Part shown: positions 1 through 6,686 of the stretch, in pieces
How the letters are laid out: each line of letters starts with the position of its first letter
Position numbering within the stretch: position 1 is the first letter of the stretch
The notes under the pieces: model-generated
The model's input: only the letters and a program-made list of their open reading frames with translations
The model's database searches: none
What the model was told of the DNA's origin: nothing
Origin: Syntrophobacterales bacterium
GTDB lineage: Bacteria > Desulfobacterota > Syntrophorhabdia > Syntrophorhabdales > WCHB1-27
Assembly (NCBI GenBank): GCA_017881765.1
Contig: JADGQN010000121.1
Location: 1-10,822 of the forward strand
Direction of reading: 5' to 3'
DNA length: 10,822 nt
Position numbers and translations under genes: made by a program

Positions 1-399
1 CGGCCCGTGATCTTTGCTGCAGGTGGCATTGTCTGGAAGGAGACCTCGGAGGGGCGAAAAATTGCCGTGATCCATCGGTCGCGATACGACGATTGGTCTC
101 TTCCCAAGGGCAAACTCATCGACAGGGAATCCTGGGAAGAGGCTGCCATCCGGGAGGTGAAAGAGGAGACGGGCTGCGACGTCCGGATAACAGGTTTTGC
201 AGGGACTGTCTCCTACAAGGTCAGAGGAGCCATGAAGATCGTGCTTTTCTTTACCATGGAGGCTGTCAGGGAGTTTGCGTTCACCGATTTGTCAGAGGTT
301 AAAGAAGTGGTCTGGCTTTCTCCGGAAGAAGCTCTCGGAAGGCTTGACTACGAGAGAGAAAGGGCGCTGCTTTCTAGACCTTCTGCTCCAGCTCTTTGA
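1..399 (+). CDS. NUDIX hydrolase, probably 5'-truncated by the window edge
   Basis: NUDIX hydrolases cleave nucleoside diphosphates linked to another moiety, such as dinucleoside polyphosphates or damaged NTPs. The family signature GX5EX7REUXEEXGU is complete. Counting from the GTG at 7 it spans residues 35-57, with G35, E41, R49-E50, E53-E54 and G56; the glutamates bind the catalytic Mg2+. The lead-in WSLPKGK is typical of MutT/Ap4A-type members. The reading frame is open to base 1, and the AAGGIVW strand normally lies a few residues inside the protein. I therefore take the true start to be upstream; GTG at 7 is the first possible start inside the window. The substrate cannot be told from sequence. 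The last 26 bases overlap the 3' end of the convergent ABC-F gene. Confidence 0.9.
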   Translation, partial: RPVIFAAGGIVWKETSEGRKIAVIHRSRYDDWSLPKGKLIDRESWEEAAIREVKEETGCDVRITGFAGTVSYKVRGAMKIVLFFTMEAVREFAFTDLSEVKEVVWLSPEEALGRLDYERERALLSRPSAPAL

Positions 400-2239
400 A
401 CATCGTCTCAAATTCCTGCGACTTCACATGAAACTCGACAGAGAGCTTCTCCAGCTCTTCAAAGAGGCTTTCCACCCTTTTTCTCGACTCGTGGATCGAG
501 ATGGAAAGGGCGGCTATCGACCTTCCGGCTCCTTGTTGAGAAGCGCGAAGTAATGTCATGTTATCTTCTCTGAGCTGTTCTTCGAGGGATATGATCTGCG
601 CCTCAAGCTCTCGAATACGCTCCTGCAAAGGATTCAGGACACGCGACCGGTTCGAGATCATTTCCGCTCGCAGTCTCCTCAAATCCTTTCTTTCTGCCTT
701 TGTTTTCTGTTCCTTCGGTAGCTGGGCCGGTTTGGGTGTGTTTTCTTCGTCCTTCCAGCCGATACGCTCCAGGAAGTCCTGATATGTCCCTTCAAAGAAC
801 CAGGGGCGATCACCGTCGAAGACCACGAGCCTTGTGGCCATTGCGTGGAGCACCATCTCGCTGTGAGTGGCGATCAAAACGGCGCCGGGAAACGCCTCCA
901 TAGCGTCGATCAGGGAATCGACCGACTCCATGTCCAGGTGGTTGGTCGGCTCATCGAGCAGCAGCAGGTTCACCGGCGTTGTGAGCAGTTTGGCGAGCAG
1001 CACCCGGCTTTTTTCACCGCCCGAAAGCACGCCTACTTTCTTGAGAGCTGCGCCTCCCTCGAAGAGCATGGCCCCGCAAATGTTCCGCACTACGTTCGGG
1101 CTCAATTGGCCATTGGCCGAGAGCACCTCTTCCAGGACCGTATTACCGGGATCGAGCCGCTCGATGTTTGTCTGGCCAAAGTAAGCGGCCTTCAGGTTCT
1201 CGTGAAGGGTTATGGAGCCCTCCAGCGGTTGGAGTTCTCCGGCGAGTAGATTGAGGAGGGTAGTCTTGCCTTTTCCGTTCTTACCGATGATCCCGATGTG
1301 GTCTTTCTTGCCGACTGCCATGCTGAGTCCGGAGATGAGCGGCGGTTGATTCACACCAAAGGAGAAGGATATATCGTGGGCCTCCAGAAGCCATTTTCCG
1401 TGGAAAGGGGCATAAGGAAACTCAAAGTCCAGATTGCGCGGCTTATCAAGCTTCTCAAGCCTTTCCTTTTTTTGCAGGGATCGAATGCGCGATTGGACAG
1501 CGCGTGCGCGTGTTGCCTGTGCACGGAAGCGGTTGATGAATTCTTCCAGTTCTCTGCGTCGCCTTTCTTCGTGCACGCGCGTTTTCTCGTAGACTTCCTC
1601 TTCGAGCACGATCTGTTCATAGAGCTTGTTCGTTGGGCCCGGAACTTTGCGTATGTTGCCCCTATGGATGCCCATGGTATGAGTTGTCACACCGTCCATA
1701 AAAGCTCGATCATGGGTAATCAGAATAAGCTCGTTCCTCCAGTCGCACAAGAATCGCGTCAGCCACCGTACGGAGACGATATCCAGATAGTTCGTGGGCT
1801 CGTCGAGAAGAAGGAGATTCGGTTGACCGGCTAGAACCCGGGCCAGGTTGAGGCGTATCTGGAAGCCCCCGGAAAGCTCCAGGGGATTGCGATGGAAATC
1901 ATGCTCCGAGAATCCCAACCCAAGGAGGATGGCCTTGACCTTGTATGTAATATCCCGCCCGTCTTCGTCCTGCTTGAGGTCACGACAGGCCTCTTCAAGG
2001 ACCTCGACCCTGCTGAAGTCCACGTGCTGAGACAGGTGACCGATAGTGTAATATCTGGGCATGGTGATCGTGCCCGAATCATACTGCTCCTCGCCAAGGA
2101 GCAGGCGGAAAAGAGTCGTCTTTCCACTCCCGTTCCTCCCCACGAGGCCCACGCGCTCTTGCGGGCCGATGGTGAACGTCACGTTATCGAAGATGACGTG
2201 TTCACCGTATGACTTAACAAGGTTTGAGACAGCAAGCAC
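374..2239 (-). CDS. ABC-F family ATPase (Uup/YdiF/YheS-like), ribosome-associated type
   Basis: Soluble protein with two ABC ATPase domains and no membrane segments. ABC-F proteins bind the ribosomal E site and modulate translation or antibiotic action. Numbered from an upstream GTG at 2260: Walker A1 GRNGSGKT at 41-48, signature LSGGF at 129-133 (F replaces the usual Q), Walker B1 LLLLDEPTNYLD at 149-160 with H183. A charged helical linker (about 215-275) matches the P-site tRNA interaction motif. Walker A2 GKNGKGKT is at 327-334, signature LSGGE at 412-416, Walker B2 LLLLDEPTNHLD at 432-443, H466. A C-terminal coiled-coil domain fills about 515-628, as in Uup/YdiF. I prefer the GTG at 2239 (protein starts LAVSNLVKSYG, the usual ABC-F beginning) because the GTG at 2260 lies in a 7-bp tandem repeat. 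Neither has a clear Shine-Dalgarno. The exact subfamily is not certain. Confidence 0.94.
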   Translation of the reverse strand: MLAVSNLVKSYGEHVIFDNVTFTIGPQERVGLVGRNGSGKTTLFRLLLGEEQYDSGTITMPRYYTIGHLSQHVDFSRVEVLEEACRDLKQDEDGRDITYKVKAILLGLGFSEHDFHRNPLELSGGFQIRLNLARVLAGQPNLLLLDEPTNYLDIVSVRWLTRFLCDWRNELILITHDRAFMDGVTTHTMGIHRGNIRKVPGPTNKLYEQIVLEEEVYEKTRVHEERRRRELEEFINRFRAQATRARAVQSRIRSLQKKERLEKLDKPRNLDFEFPYAPFHGKWLLEAHDISFSFGVNQPPLISGLSMAVGKKDHIGIIGKNGKGKTTLLNLLAGELQPLEGSITLHENLKAAYFGQTNIERLDPGNTVLEEVLSANGQLSPNVVRNICGAMLFEGGAALKKVGVLSGGEKSRVLLAKLLTTPVNLLLLDEPTNHLDMESVDSLIDAMEAFPGAVLIATHSEMVLHAMATRLVVFDGDRPWFFEGTYQDFLERIGWKDEENTPKPAQLPKEQKTKAERKDLRRLRAEMISNRSRVLNPLQERIRELEAQIISLEEQLREDNMTLLRASQQGAGRSIAALSISIHESRKRVESLFEELEKLSVEFHVKSQEFETMFKELEQKV

Positions 2240-2253
2240 GCAGTAATAATATA

Positions 2254-2307
2254 GGGTCACGGGTCACGGGTCAAGGGGCAGAAAGATAGGGTCAAAAAGA
2301 TAGGGTC
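2254..2307. repeat. Short direct repeats next to the ABC-F start
   Basis: GGGTCAC occurs at 2254-2260 and 2261-2267, followed by GGGTCAA at 2268-2274. A second pair, AAAGATAGGGTC, occurs at 2282-2293 and 2296-2307, period 14. All copies share the core GGGTC. The array overlaps the upstream alternative ABC-F start. No function is evident; it may be a degenerate intergenic repeat or replication slippage. Confidence 0.7.
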
Positions 2308-2367
2308 CGAGGGGCCAAGGGTTCGAGGGGACAAATCTTGACTAGAACCCTCAGCCCCTCGGACCCT
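2302..2367. repeat. GC-rich inverted repeat (23-bp arms, 20-nt loop)
   Basis: Left arm 2302-2324 and right arm 2345-2367 are inverted copies with 21 of 23 positions matching; the two mismatches are adjacent. The shared ends read AGGGTCCGAGGGG and, inverted, CCCCTCGGACCCT. The RNA could form a very stable hairpin. It stands alone between the divergent ABC-F and HcyBio genes, upstream of both, so it is not in a terminator position for either. It may be a repeat-family member or a structured upstream element. Confidence 0.75.
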
Positions 2368-2449
2368 GGAAGCCTATGCATTACTACAGCAAAATAGTAA
2401 AGGTAAAACAGCGGCCCTAGTTTAAATATTATGGGCAGTTAAATCATAC

Positions 2450-2478
2450 TTGACAAAACAAGTAGGAAATAATATATT
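2450..2478 (+). promoter_or_regulatory. sigma70-type promoter for the HcyBio gene
   Basis: TTGACA at 2450-2455 (six of six) and TATATT at 2473-2478 (five of six) are separated by exactly 17 bases in an AT-rich stretch. This is the best promoter match in the window. A start near 2485 would leave about 255 nt of leader before the HcyBio start codon. Confidence 0.7.
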
Positions 2479-2484
2479 ACCGTT

Positions 2485-2729
2485 TACCCGAAAAGGTACA
2501 CCATGAGAGATTCAATGCAACGCCACCAGACTAAAGGCTTGATTGAGGTAAGGATCAGCCTATGGATAATGCGTGGCCCCGTCAGGGGCGTAGCCAGTCT
2601 AATCCAGGGCTGAGCGTGTGCGTAAGGATCTCCGAGTGACCTGAAGCCTCGCTTCATGTTGAACAACTCCCATTCGTAACAGCATACGCGCCCGGCAGAC
2701 AAGACCAAGAACAGCCAGACATCCTAACG
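2485..2729 (+). other. Long, potentially structured 5' leader of the HcyBio mRNA
   Basis: The stretch from the predicted transcript start to the Shine-Dalgarno has no convincing long gene but several local hairpins. AGGCTTGAT (2535-2543) pairs with ATCAGCCT (2554-2561) with one bulge. GCCCC (2576-2580) pairs with GGGGC (2585-2589) over the loop GTCA. GAAGC (2643-2647) pairs with GCTTC (2651-2655). A 36-codon reading frame (2503-2613) begins after AAGG at six-base spacing. It does not match SAM-I, cobalamin or TPP riboswitch consensus sequences as I know them. It could be an unrecognised riboswitch, an attenuator leader, or a leftover of the 5' part of a group II intron. The last is only an impression: no reverse transcriptase or domain V is present. 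Confidence 0.35.
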
Positions 2730-2741
2730 AGGAGGAAATAG

Positions 2742-3968
2742 ATGAAAACCATTGACGACATAAACGAGAAGATAAAGCAGGGCAGGGCCGTGGTCGTGAC
2801 TTGCGAGGAGATGATTGACATAGTTAGAGAGAAAGGCGTTAAGACAGCTTCGGAGCAGGTGGATGTTGTCACTACGGGGACTTTTGGCCCCATGTGCTCC
2901 AGTGGGCTTTTTATCAACGTGGGCCATACCAAGCCGAGGATAAAGCTGGGAGGCGGCACCTGTTCCTTGAACGAAGTTCCCTGCTACGCGGGGCTTGCTG
3001 CCGTCGATATTTACGTCGGGGCGACCGCCATACCCGATGATGATCCACGGAACAAGGTCTATCCCGGAGCCTTCAGCTACGGCGGCGGCCACGTGATCGA
3101 GGACTTCGTTGCAGGCAAGGACCTCAGGCTTGAAGGCCATGGGTACGGCACGGACTGCTACCCCCGGAAGAAGATCGAGACGTATATCAACAAGGACTCG
3201 GTGAACGAGGCATACCTTTTCAACCCTAGAAACAGTTACCAGAACTACAACATTGCCGTGAACCTTTCCGACAAGGTGATCTACACTTACATGGGCACGA
3301 TCAAACCGAACATCGGCAATGCGAATTACTGCAGTGCCGGCCAGCTTTCGCCGCTACTGAAAGACCCTAAGTACAGGACGATAGGGATAGGCACAAGGCT
3401 CTTTCTGGGCGGCGGTATCGGGTACGTTGCCTGGCACGGAACCCAGCACAATCCGGAGGTCCTGCGCAGCCCTGACGGTCTGCCCCGGGCGCCCGGAGGC
3501 ACGCTCGCGCTGGTGGGGGATGCGAAGCAGATGAGCCCTGAGTACATAAAAGGGGCAAGCTTCACCGGATACGGCGCTACCCTGATCGTGGGTATTGGCG
3601 TGCCTATTCCGATCATAGATGAGGAGATGGCTTATTTTACCTCCCGCACCGATAACGATCTTTATGCCCAGATTGTTGACTATAGCGACGACTATCCGAA
3701 CCGGGTGGCCCGGAGCCTCGGCGAAGCAAGCTATGCGCAGCTCAAGACAGGCAAGATTGCGATTGACGGCAAGGAGGTCCCGACATTCCCTATCTCCAGC
3801 TATTCGAAGGCCCGCGTCATTGCTGCCACGCTCAAGGAATGGATCGTCTCCGGGCGTTTCTCGCTGACCAACCCGGTGGCGCCTCTGCCGGGTGTCGGTT
3901 CCGGCATCAAGATGAAAGGACTCGAAGACAGGCCCGTGCTGCAAGGGAAGTCGGCGGCATCAGCCTGA
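2742..3968 (+). CDS. Homocysteine biosynthesis protein (HcyBio/DUF39), L-aspartate semialdehyde sulfurtransferase-like
   Basis: Recognised as a HcyBio (PF01837) protein. Family knowledge: in methanogens MA1821, with a ferredoxin-type partner MA1822, is needed to form homocysteine from aspartate semialdehyde and sulfide, bypassing homoserine activation. The 408-residue protein is soluble and glycine-rich. Visible conserved blocks are FGPMCSSGLFINVGH (C52), GGGTCSLNEVPCYAG (C74, C81), YGTDCYPRKK (C139) and NANYCSAG (C197). C52 and C139 probably correspond to the two cysteines reported as important in MA1821. The CBS domains of the methanogen protein are missing and no ferredoxin/NIL partner gene is nearby, so the partner would be elsewhere. 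The start is well supported: AGGAGG at 2730-2735, six bases before the ATG. The gene is monocistronic, between its own promoter and a terminator. Sulfur transfer in this organism is inferred. Confidence 0.88.
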   Translation: MKTIDDINEKIKQGRAVVVTCEEMIDIVREKGVKTASEQVDVVTTGTFGPMCSSGLFINVGHTKPRIKLGGGTCSLNEVPCYAGLAAVDIYVGATAIPDDDPRNKVYPGAFSYGGGHVIEDFVAGKDLRLEGHGYGTDCYPRKKIETYINKDSVNEAYLFNPRNSYQNYNIAVNLSDKVIYTYMGTIKPNIGNANYCSAGQLSPLLKDPKYRTIGIGTRLFLGGGIGYVAWHGTQHNPEVLRSPDGLPRAPGGTLALVGDAKQMSPEYIKGASFTGYGATLIVGIGVPIPIIDEEMAYFTSRTDNDLYAQIVDYSDDYPNRVARSLGEASYAQLKTGKIAIDGKEVPTFPISSYSKARVIAATLKEWIVSGRFSLTNPVAPLPGVGSGIKMKGLEDRPVLQGKSAASA

Positions 3969-3977
3969 AAGATATCT

Positions 3978-4011
3978 GAAGGGCGGGGGGAATGCCCCGC
4001 CTTTCAATTTT
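3978..4011 (+). terminator. Rho-independent-like terminator after the HcyBio gene
   Basis: Arms 3978-3988 and 3995-4005 form an 11-bp GC-rich stem (GGCGGGG/CCCCGCC core, one G-U pair) with a six-base loop GGAATG. AATTTT follows. The T-tract is short, so efficiency is uncertain. The position, ten bases after the stop codon, fits a terminator. Confidence 0.75.
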
Positions 4012-4118
4012 ACCAAACCCATCTGATCCTTCTCGCCCTAAATCCTAAAGCTCAGTTGCAAAATCCCAGCCAGATAGTCATACTCGAATAATCAAACTCG
4101 AAAACAAAAACAGAACTT

Positions 4119-4145
4119 TTTTCATTTCTCCATATCGGCTATAAT
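4119..4145 (+). promoter_or_regulatory. thiE: Putative promoter of the thiE-thiL-thiM-pssA operon
   Basis: A perfect -10 hexamer TATAAT lies at 4140-4145. The best -35 nearby is poor: TTTTCA at 4119-4124 with only 15-base spacing. Transcription would start near 4152, leaving about six bases before the first ATG of thiE and no visible Shine-Dalgarno. The mRNA could therefore be almost leaderless. No TPP riboswitch consensus (CTGAGA ... ACCTGATCTGG) is present in the 146-bp gap before thiE. Confidence 0.5.
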
Positions 4146-4157
4146 GAATGACCTGAC

Positions 4158-4802
4158 ATGAAGAAGATGAAGAGAATTGGAAGATTTCACGTCATCACCG
4201 ATACGCTCCTGCAGACGTGTCACTCCCACGCGCAGCTTGCGGCGCTTGCCATTGCGGGCGGTGCCGACACGATTCAGCTCCGTGAGAAGAATGGGTCGAC
4301 AAAGGAGATAATCCGCGCGGCCGAGCAAATGCAGGCTCTATGCAGGAACGCGGGTGTGACCTTTATTGTCAATGACCGTGTGGATGTGGCGATCGCGTCC
4401 GGCGCGGACGGCGTGCATCTCGGACAGGATGATTTTCCCATCCCCCTCGCGAGAAAGCTCTTGGGAGAGAAAGCGATTATTGGCGGGTCGGCGGGCACTG
4501 TGGAAGAAGCGCGCAAGTGTCTCATGGAAGGCGCGGACTACATAGGCTTTGGTCCCGTCTACCCAACCAGCTCAAAGGCGGATGCCGCACCGGCAGGCGG
4601 ACTTGACCTTCTCCGGGAGGTCATGGAGATGATCCCTTTGCCTATCGTCGCGATCGGGGGCATCACTGAAGCCAATGCCCCTCTCGTAATGAAGGCGGGT
4701 GCTTACGGCATTGCGGTGATCTCAGCGGTCTGTTGTCAGATGGACCCGACGGAAGCCGCCAGATCCTTGGGCTGTGTGCTGGAGCCTTATGGGCATGGCT
4801 GA
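4158..4802 (+). CDS. thiE: Thiamine phosphate synthase
   Basis: Cytoplasmic TIM-barrel enzyme joining hydroxymethylpyrimidine pyrophosphate and hydroxyethylthiazole phosphate to give thiamine monophosphate. The 214-residue length is usual. Family motifs in order: IQLREK (39-44), IVND (70-73), DGVHLGQDD (84-92), YIGFGPVYPTSSK (128-140, the pyrophosphate-binding TxTK-like loop), PIVAIGGI (162-169) and GIAVISA (184-190). The usual G-x-S-x-H stretch after the fourth strand reads GGSAGTVEEA here, so the histidine is absent. ATG at 4158 is the farthest upstream in-frame ATG; another lies at 4167, and neither has a clear Shine-Dalgarno. This is the first gene of the operon. Its last bases overlap the thiL start, which suggests translational coupling. 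Confidence 0.95.
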   Translation: MKKMKRIGRFHVITDTLLQTCHSHAQLAALAIAGGADTIQLREKNGSTKEIIRAAEQMQALCRNAGVTFIVNDRVDVAIASGADGVHLGQDDFPIPLARKLLGEKAIIGGSAGTVEEARKCLMEGADYIGFGPVYPTSSKADAAPAGGLDLLREVMEMIPLPIVAIGGITEANAPLVMKAGAYGIAVISAVCCQMDPTEAARSLGCVLEPYGHG

Positions 4803-5832
4803 GACGGTGGGAGATATCGGGGAATTCGGGCTGATCCGAAGGATCGCCGACCTCCTTGACAGGCACGGCATCCGATCTGAGCGGGTGACTCTCGGCATTG
4901 GTGACGATACGGCTTCGTTCCTTCCGCGGCCCGGTTACGAAGTTCTCGTTACGTGTGACACGCTGGTAGAGGGGCGCCACTATCTCTCCGCCTATATCAC
5001 CCCCTTCGATTTAGGGAGCCGTGCGATGACGGTCAATATCAGCGACATAGGGGCCATGGGAGGGAGACCCACTTACGCGCTAATCTCACTGGGACTGAAG
5101 GCCCAGATGCCCGTCCATGACATAGACGAGATGTACCGGGGATTTCTCGCGGAACTGAACCCGTTCAACGCTGCCGTAATCGGCGGTAACCTGACGAAAT
5201 CCGGGAACGGGATGTTCATTGACATCACCCTCATGGGAGAGGTGGAGCAGGGCAAAGGGGTGCGCCGTTCCGGGGCGAAACCGGGCGCTGCCGTCCTGGT
5301 TACCGGCTATCCGGGACAGTCGGCTGCGGGGTTACAGCTCCTCCTTCATGAACCGGATAACTCAAAACTGCTTGACCATCCATTGGTCAGGGTCTATAAT
5401 CGACCGTCCCACAGGGCCCAACTGGGGGAAGCGTTTGCCGGAACTGGTTTTGCCACGGCAATGATCGATACGAGCGATGGGTTCCTCGGGGACCTGGGCC
5501 ATATATGTGAGGAGAGCAAGGTGGGCGCCGAGCTGTTCGAAGAAAAGATCCCGATGAATGAAGTCCTGCGGCAGACAGCAGGCGTACTGGGCAAAGACCC
5601 GTATGACTTTTTTCTCGGCGAGAGCGATGATTATGAACTGGTGGTCACGTGCCGGCCGGAGCACGTTGCCTTCCTTCGTTCCGTTGCTGCCGGGTGCGGT
5701 GCTGTCCCGGTAACAGAAGTGGGGAGAATCACCGCAGCACGTGGCATCACGCTGCGCCTCACCGGCGGTGAGCAGCGTCCGTTGAAGGCATCCAGTTGGG
5801 ATCACTTCCGCGCCAACAAGGATCAAAAATAG
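4795..5832 (+). CDS. thiL: Thiamine-monophosphate kinase
   Basis: ThiL uses ATP to phosphorylate thiamine monophosphate to thiamine pyrophosphate, the active cofactor, directly after the ThiE step. The protein is 345 residues from ATG 4795. ThiL/PurM-superfamily motifs visible: LGIGDD (33-38), VTCDTLVEGRHY (52-63), NISDIGAMGG (81-90), VIGGNLTKSG (128-137), MIDTSDGFLGDL (223-234) and GESDDYEL (275-282). The aspartates in these blocks bind Mg2+ and ATP. Starts are possible at GTG 4774, ATG 4789 and ATG 4795. I chose 4795 because GGAG at 4781-4784 is ten bases upstream and the protein then begins close to the conserved GEFGLI block. ATG 4789 would be only four bases from it. The overlap with the thiE stop is 8 bp. 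Confidence 0.94.
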   Translation: MAETVGDIGEFGLIRRIADLLDRHGIRSERVTLGIGDDTASFLPRPGYEVLVTCDTLVEGRHYLSAYITPFDLGSRAMTVNISDIGAMGGRPTYALISLGLKAQMPVHDIDEMYRGFLAELNPFNAAVIGGNLTKSGNGMFIDITLMGEVEQGKGVRRSGAKPGAAVLVTGYPGQSAAGLQLLLHEPDNSKLLDHPLVRVYNRPSHRAQLGEAFAGTGFATAMIDTSDGFLGDLGHICEESKVGAELFEEKIPMNEVLRQTAGVLGKDPYDFFLGESDDYELVVTCRPEHVAFLRSVAAGCGAVPVTEVGRITAARGITLRLTGGEQRPLKASSWDHFRANKDQK

Positions 5833-5849
5833 TGATGAGGATGGAGAAC

Positions 5850-6665
5850 ATGTACAACCAGGATATGACGAACAAGGCCGCTGCTAACCTGAGACTTGTC
5901 CGTGAACGGAAGCCTCTCGTTCACAACATTACGAATTACGTAGTCATGAATTATACTGCCAATGCCCTGCTCGCCTGCGGTGCGGCTCCGGTAATGGCCC
6001 ACGCGGCTGAAGAGGTGGAGGAGATGGTCTCTTTAGCGGGCGCTTTGGTCCTCAATATCGGTACGTTGAGCATCCCATGGATCGAGGCGATGATAAAGGC
6101 CGGGAAGAGAGCCAACGCGCTGCACGTCCCGGTAATCCTTGATCCTGTGGGTGCCGGGGCCACGGCCCTGCGCACCGATTCGGCCAAGCGGCTCATCGAA
6201 GAGCTTTCCATTCAGGTGATTCGAGGCAATGCCTCGGAAGTTCTCTCTCTGTCCCGGGAAAGACCCGGGTCTCGCACCAAGGGGGTGGATTCCGTGCACA
6301 CGGTGGACCAGGTCGCCCAGATGGCCGTGGCGCTTGCCGGGGAGCTCAAGACGGTTCTTGCCGTTACCGGCGTGGTCGATCTGATCACGGACGGTAAGCA
6401 GACCTGTCGTGTGATGAACGGTCACGAGATGATGAGTCATGTCACAGGCACAGGTTGCACCGCCACGGCGATTATCGGTGCCTTTCTCGCAGTCGAGCCT
6501 CACCCGCTCACAGCCGCGACGACGGGTCTGGCCTATTTCGGGCTCGCAGGCGAAAAGGCTGCTGCCAAGGCATCCGGCCCCGGCACCTTCCAGATCGCAC
6601 TCCTCGACGCTCTCTATGAGATGAAGGAGGAAGAACTGAAGGCAGGTGCCAGGATACAGCTTTGA
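5850..6665 (+). CDS. thiM: Hydroxyethylthiazole kinase
   Basis: ThiM phosphorylates 4-methyl-5-(2-hydroxyethyl)thiazole, allowing salvaged thiazole to enter the ThiE reaction. It belongs to the ribokinase-like superfamily and acts in the cytoplasm. From ATG 5850 the protein has 271 residues, normal for the family. Motifs: LVHNITNYVVMN (23-34), ILDPVGAGA (96-104), GNASEV (126-131) and HVTGTGCTATA (197-207), where C203 is the conserved active-site cysteine and the surrounding GTGC forms the anion hole. An upstream in-frame TTG (5796) would overlap thiL heavily, and ATGs at 5835 and 5841 are also possible. I prefer 5850, with GAGG nine bases upstream. It sits 17 bases after thiL. No thiD, thiG or thiC is in the window, so the operon points to salvage plus final assembly rather than complete synthesis. 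Confidence 0.95.
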   Translation: MYNQDMTNKAAANLRLVRERKPLVHNITNYVVMNYTANALLACGAAPVMAHAAEEVEEMVSLAGALVLNIGTLSIPWIEAMIKAGKRANALHVPVILDPVGAGATALRTDSAKRLIEELSIQVIRGNASEVLSLSRERPGSRTKGVDSVHTVDQVAQMAVALAGELKTVLAVTGVVDLITDGKQTCRVMNGHEMMSHVTGTGCTATAIIGAFLAVEPHPLTAATTGLAYFGLAGEKAAAKASGPGTFQIALLDALYEMKEEELKAGARIQL

Positions 6666-6686
6666 AGCCGCTTTAACGAGGAGCAT

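Noticed and set aside
2585..2660. tRNA-like opening GGGGCGTAGCCAG
   Set aside because: No TTCGA-type T-loop, no acceptor pairing and no cloverleaf could be drawn.
2484..2708. 74-residue minus-strand frame in the HcyBio leader
   Set aside because: No ribosome site or family resemblance; it lies opposite the promoter-proximal leader and is better explained by the structured leader.
2485..2741. SAM-I or cobalamin riboswitch before HcyBio
   Set aside because: The conserved core sequences of both classes are absent on the plus strand.
3354..3944. 196-residue minus-strand frame opposite HcyBio
   Set aside because: It lies fully inside a well-supported gene and has no recognisable domain or ribosome site; an antisense shadow.
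4012..4157. Possible TPP riboswitch before thiE
   Set aside because: CTGATC occurs once, but CTGAGA and the rest of the conserved core are missing.
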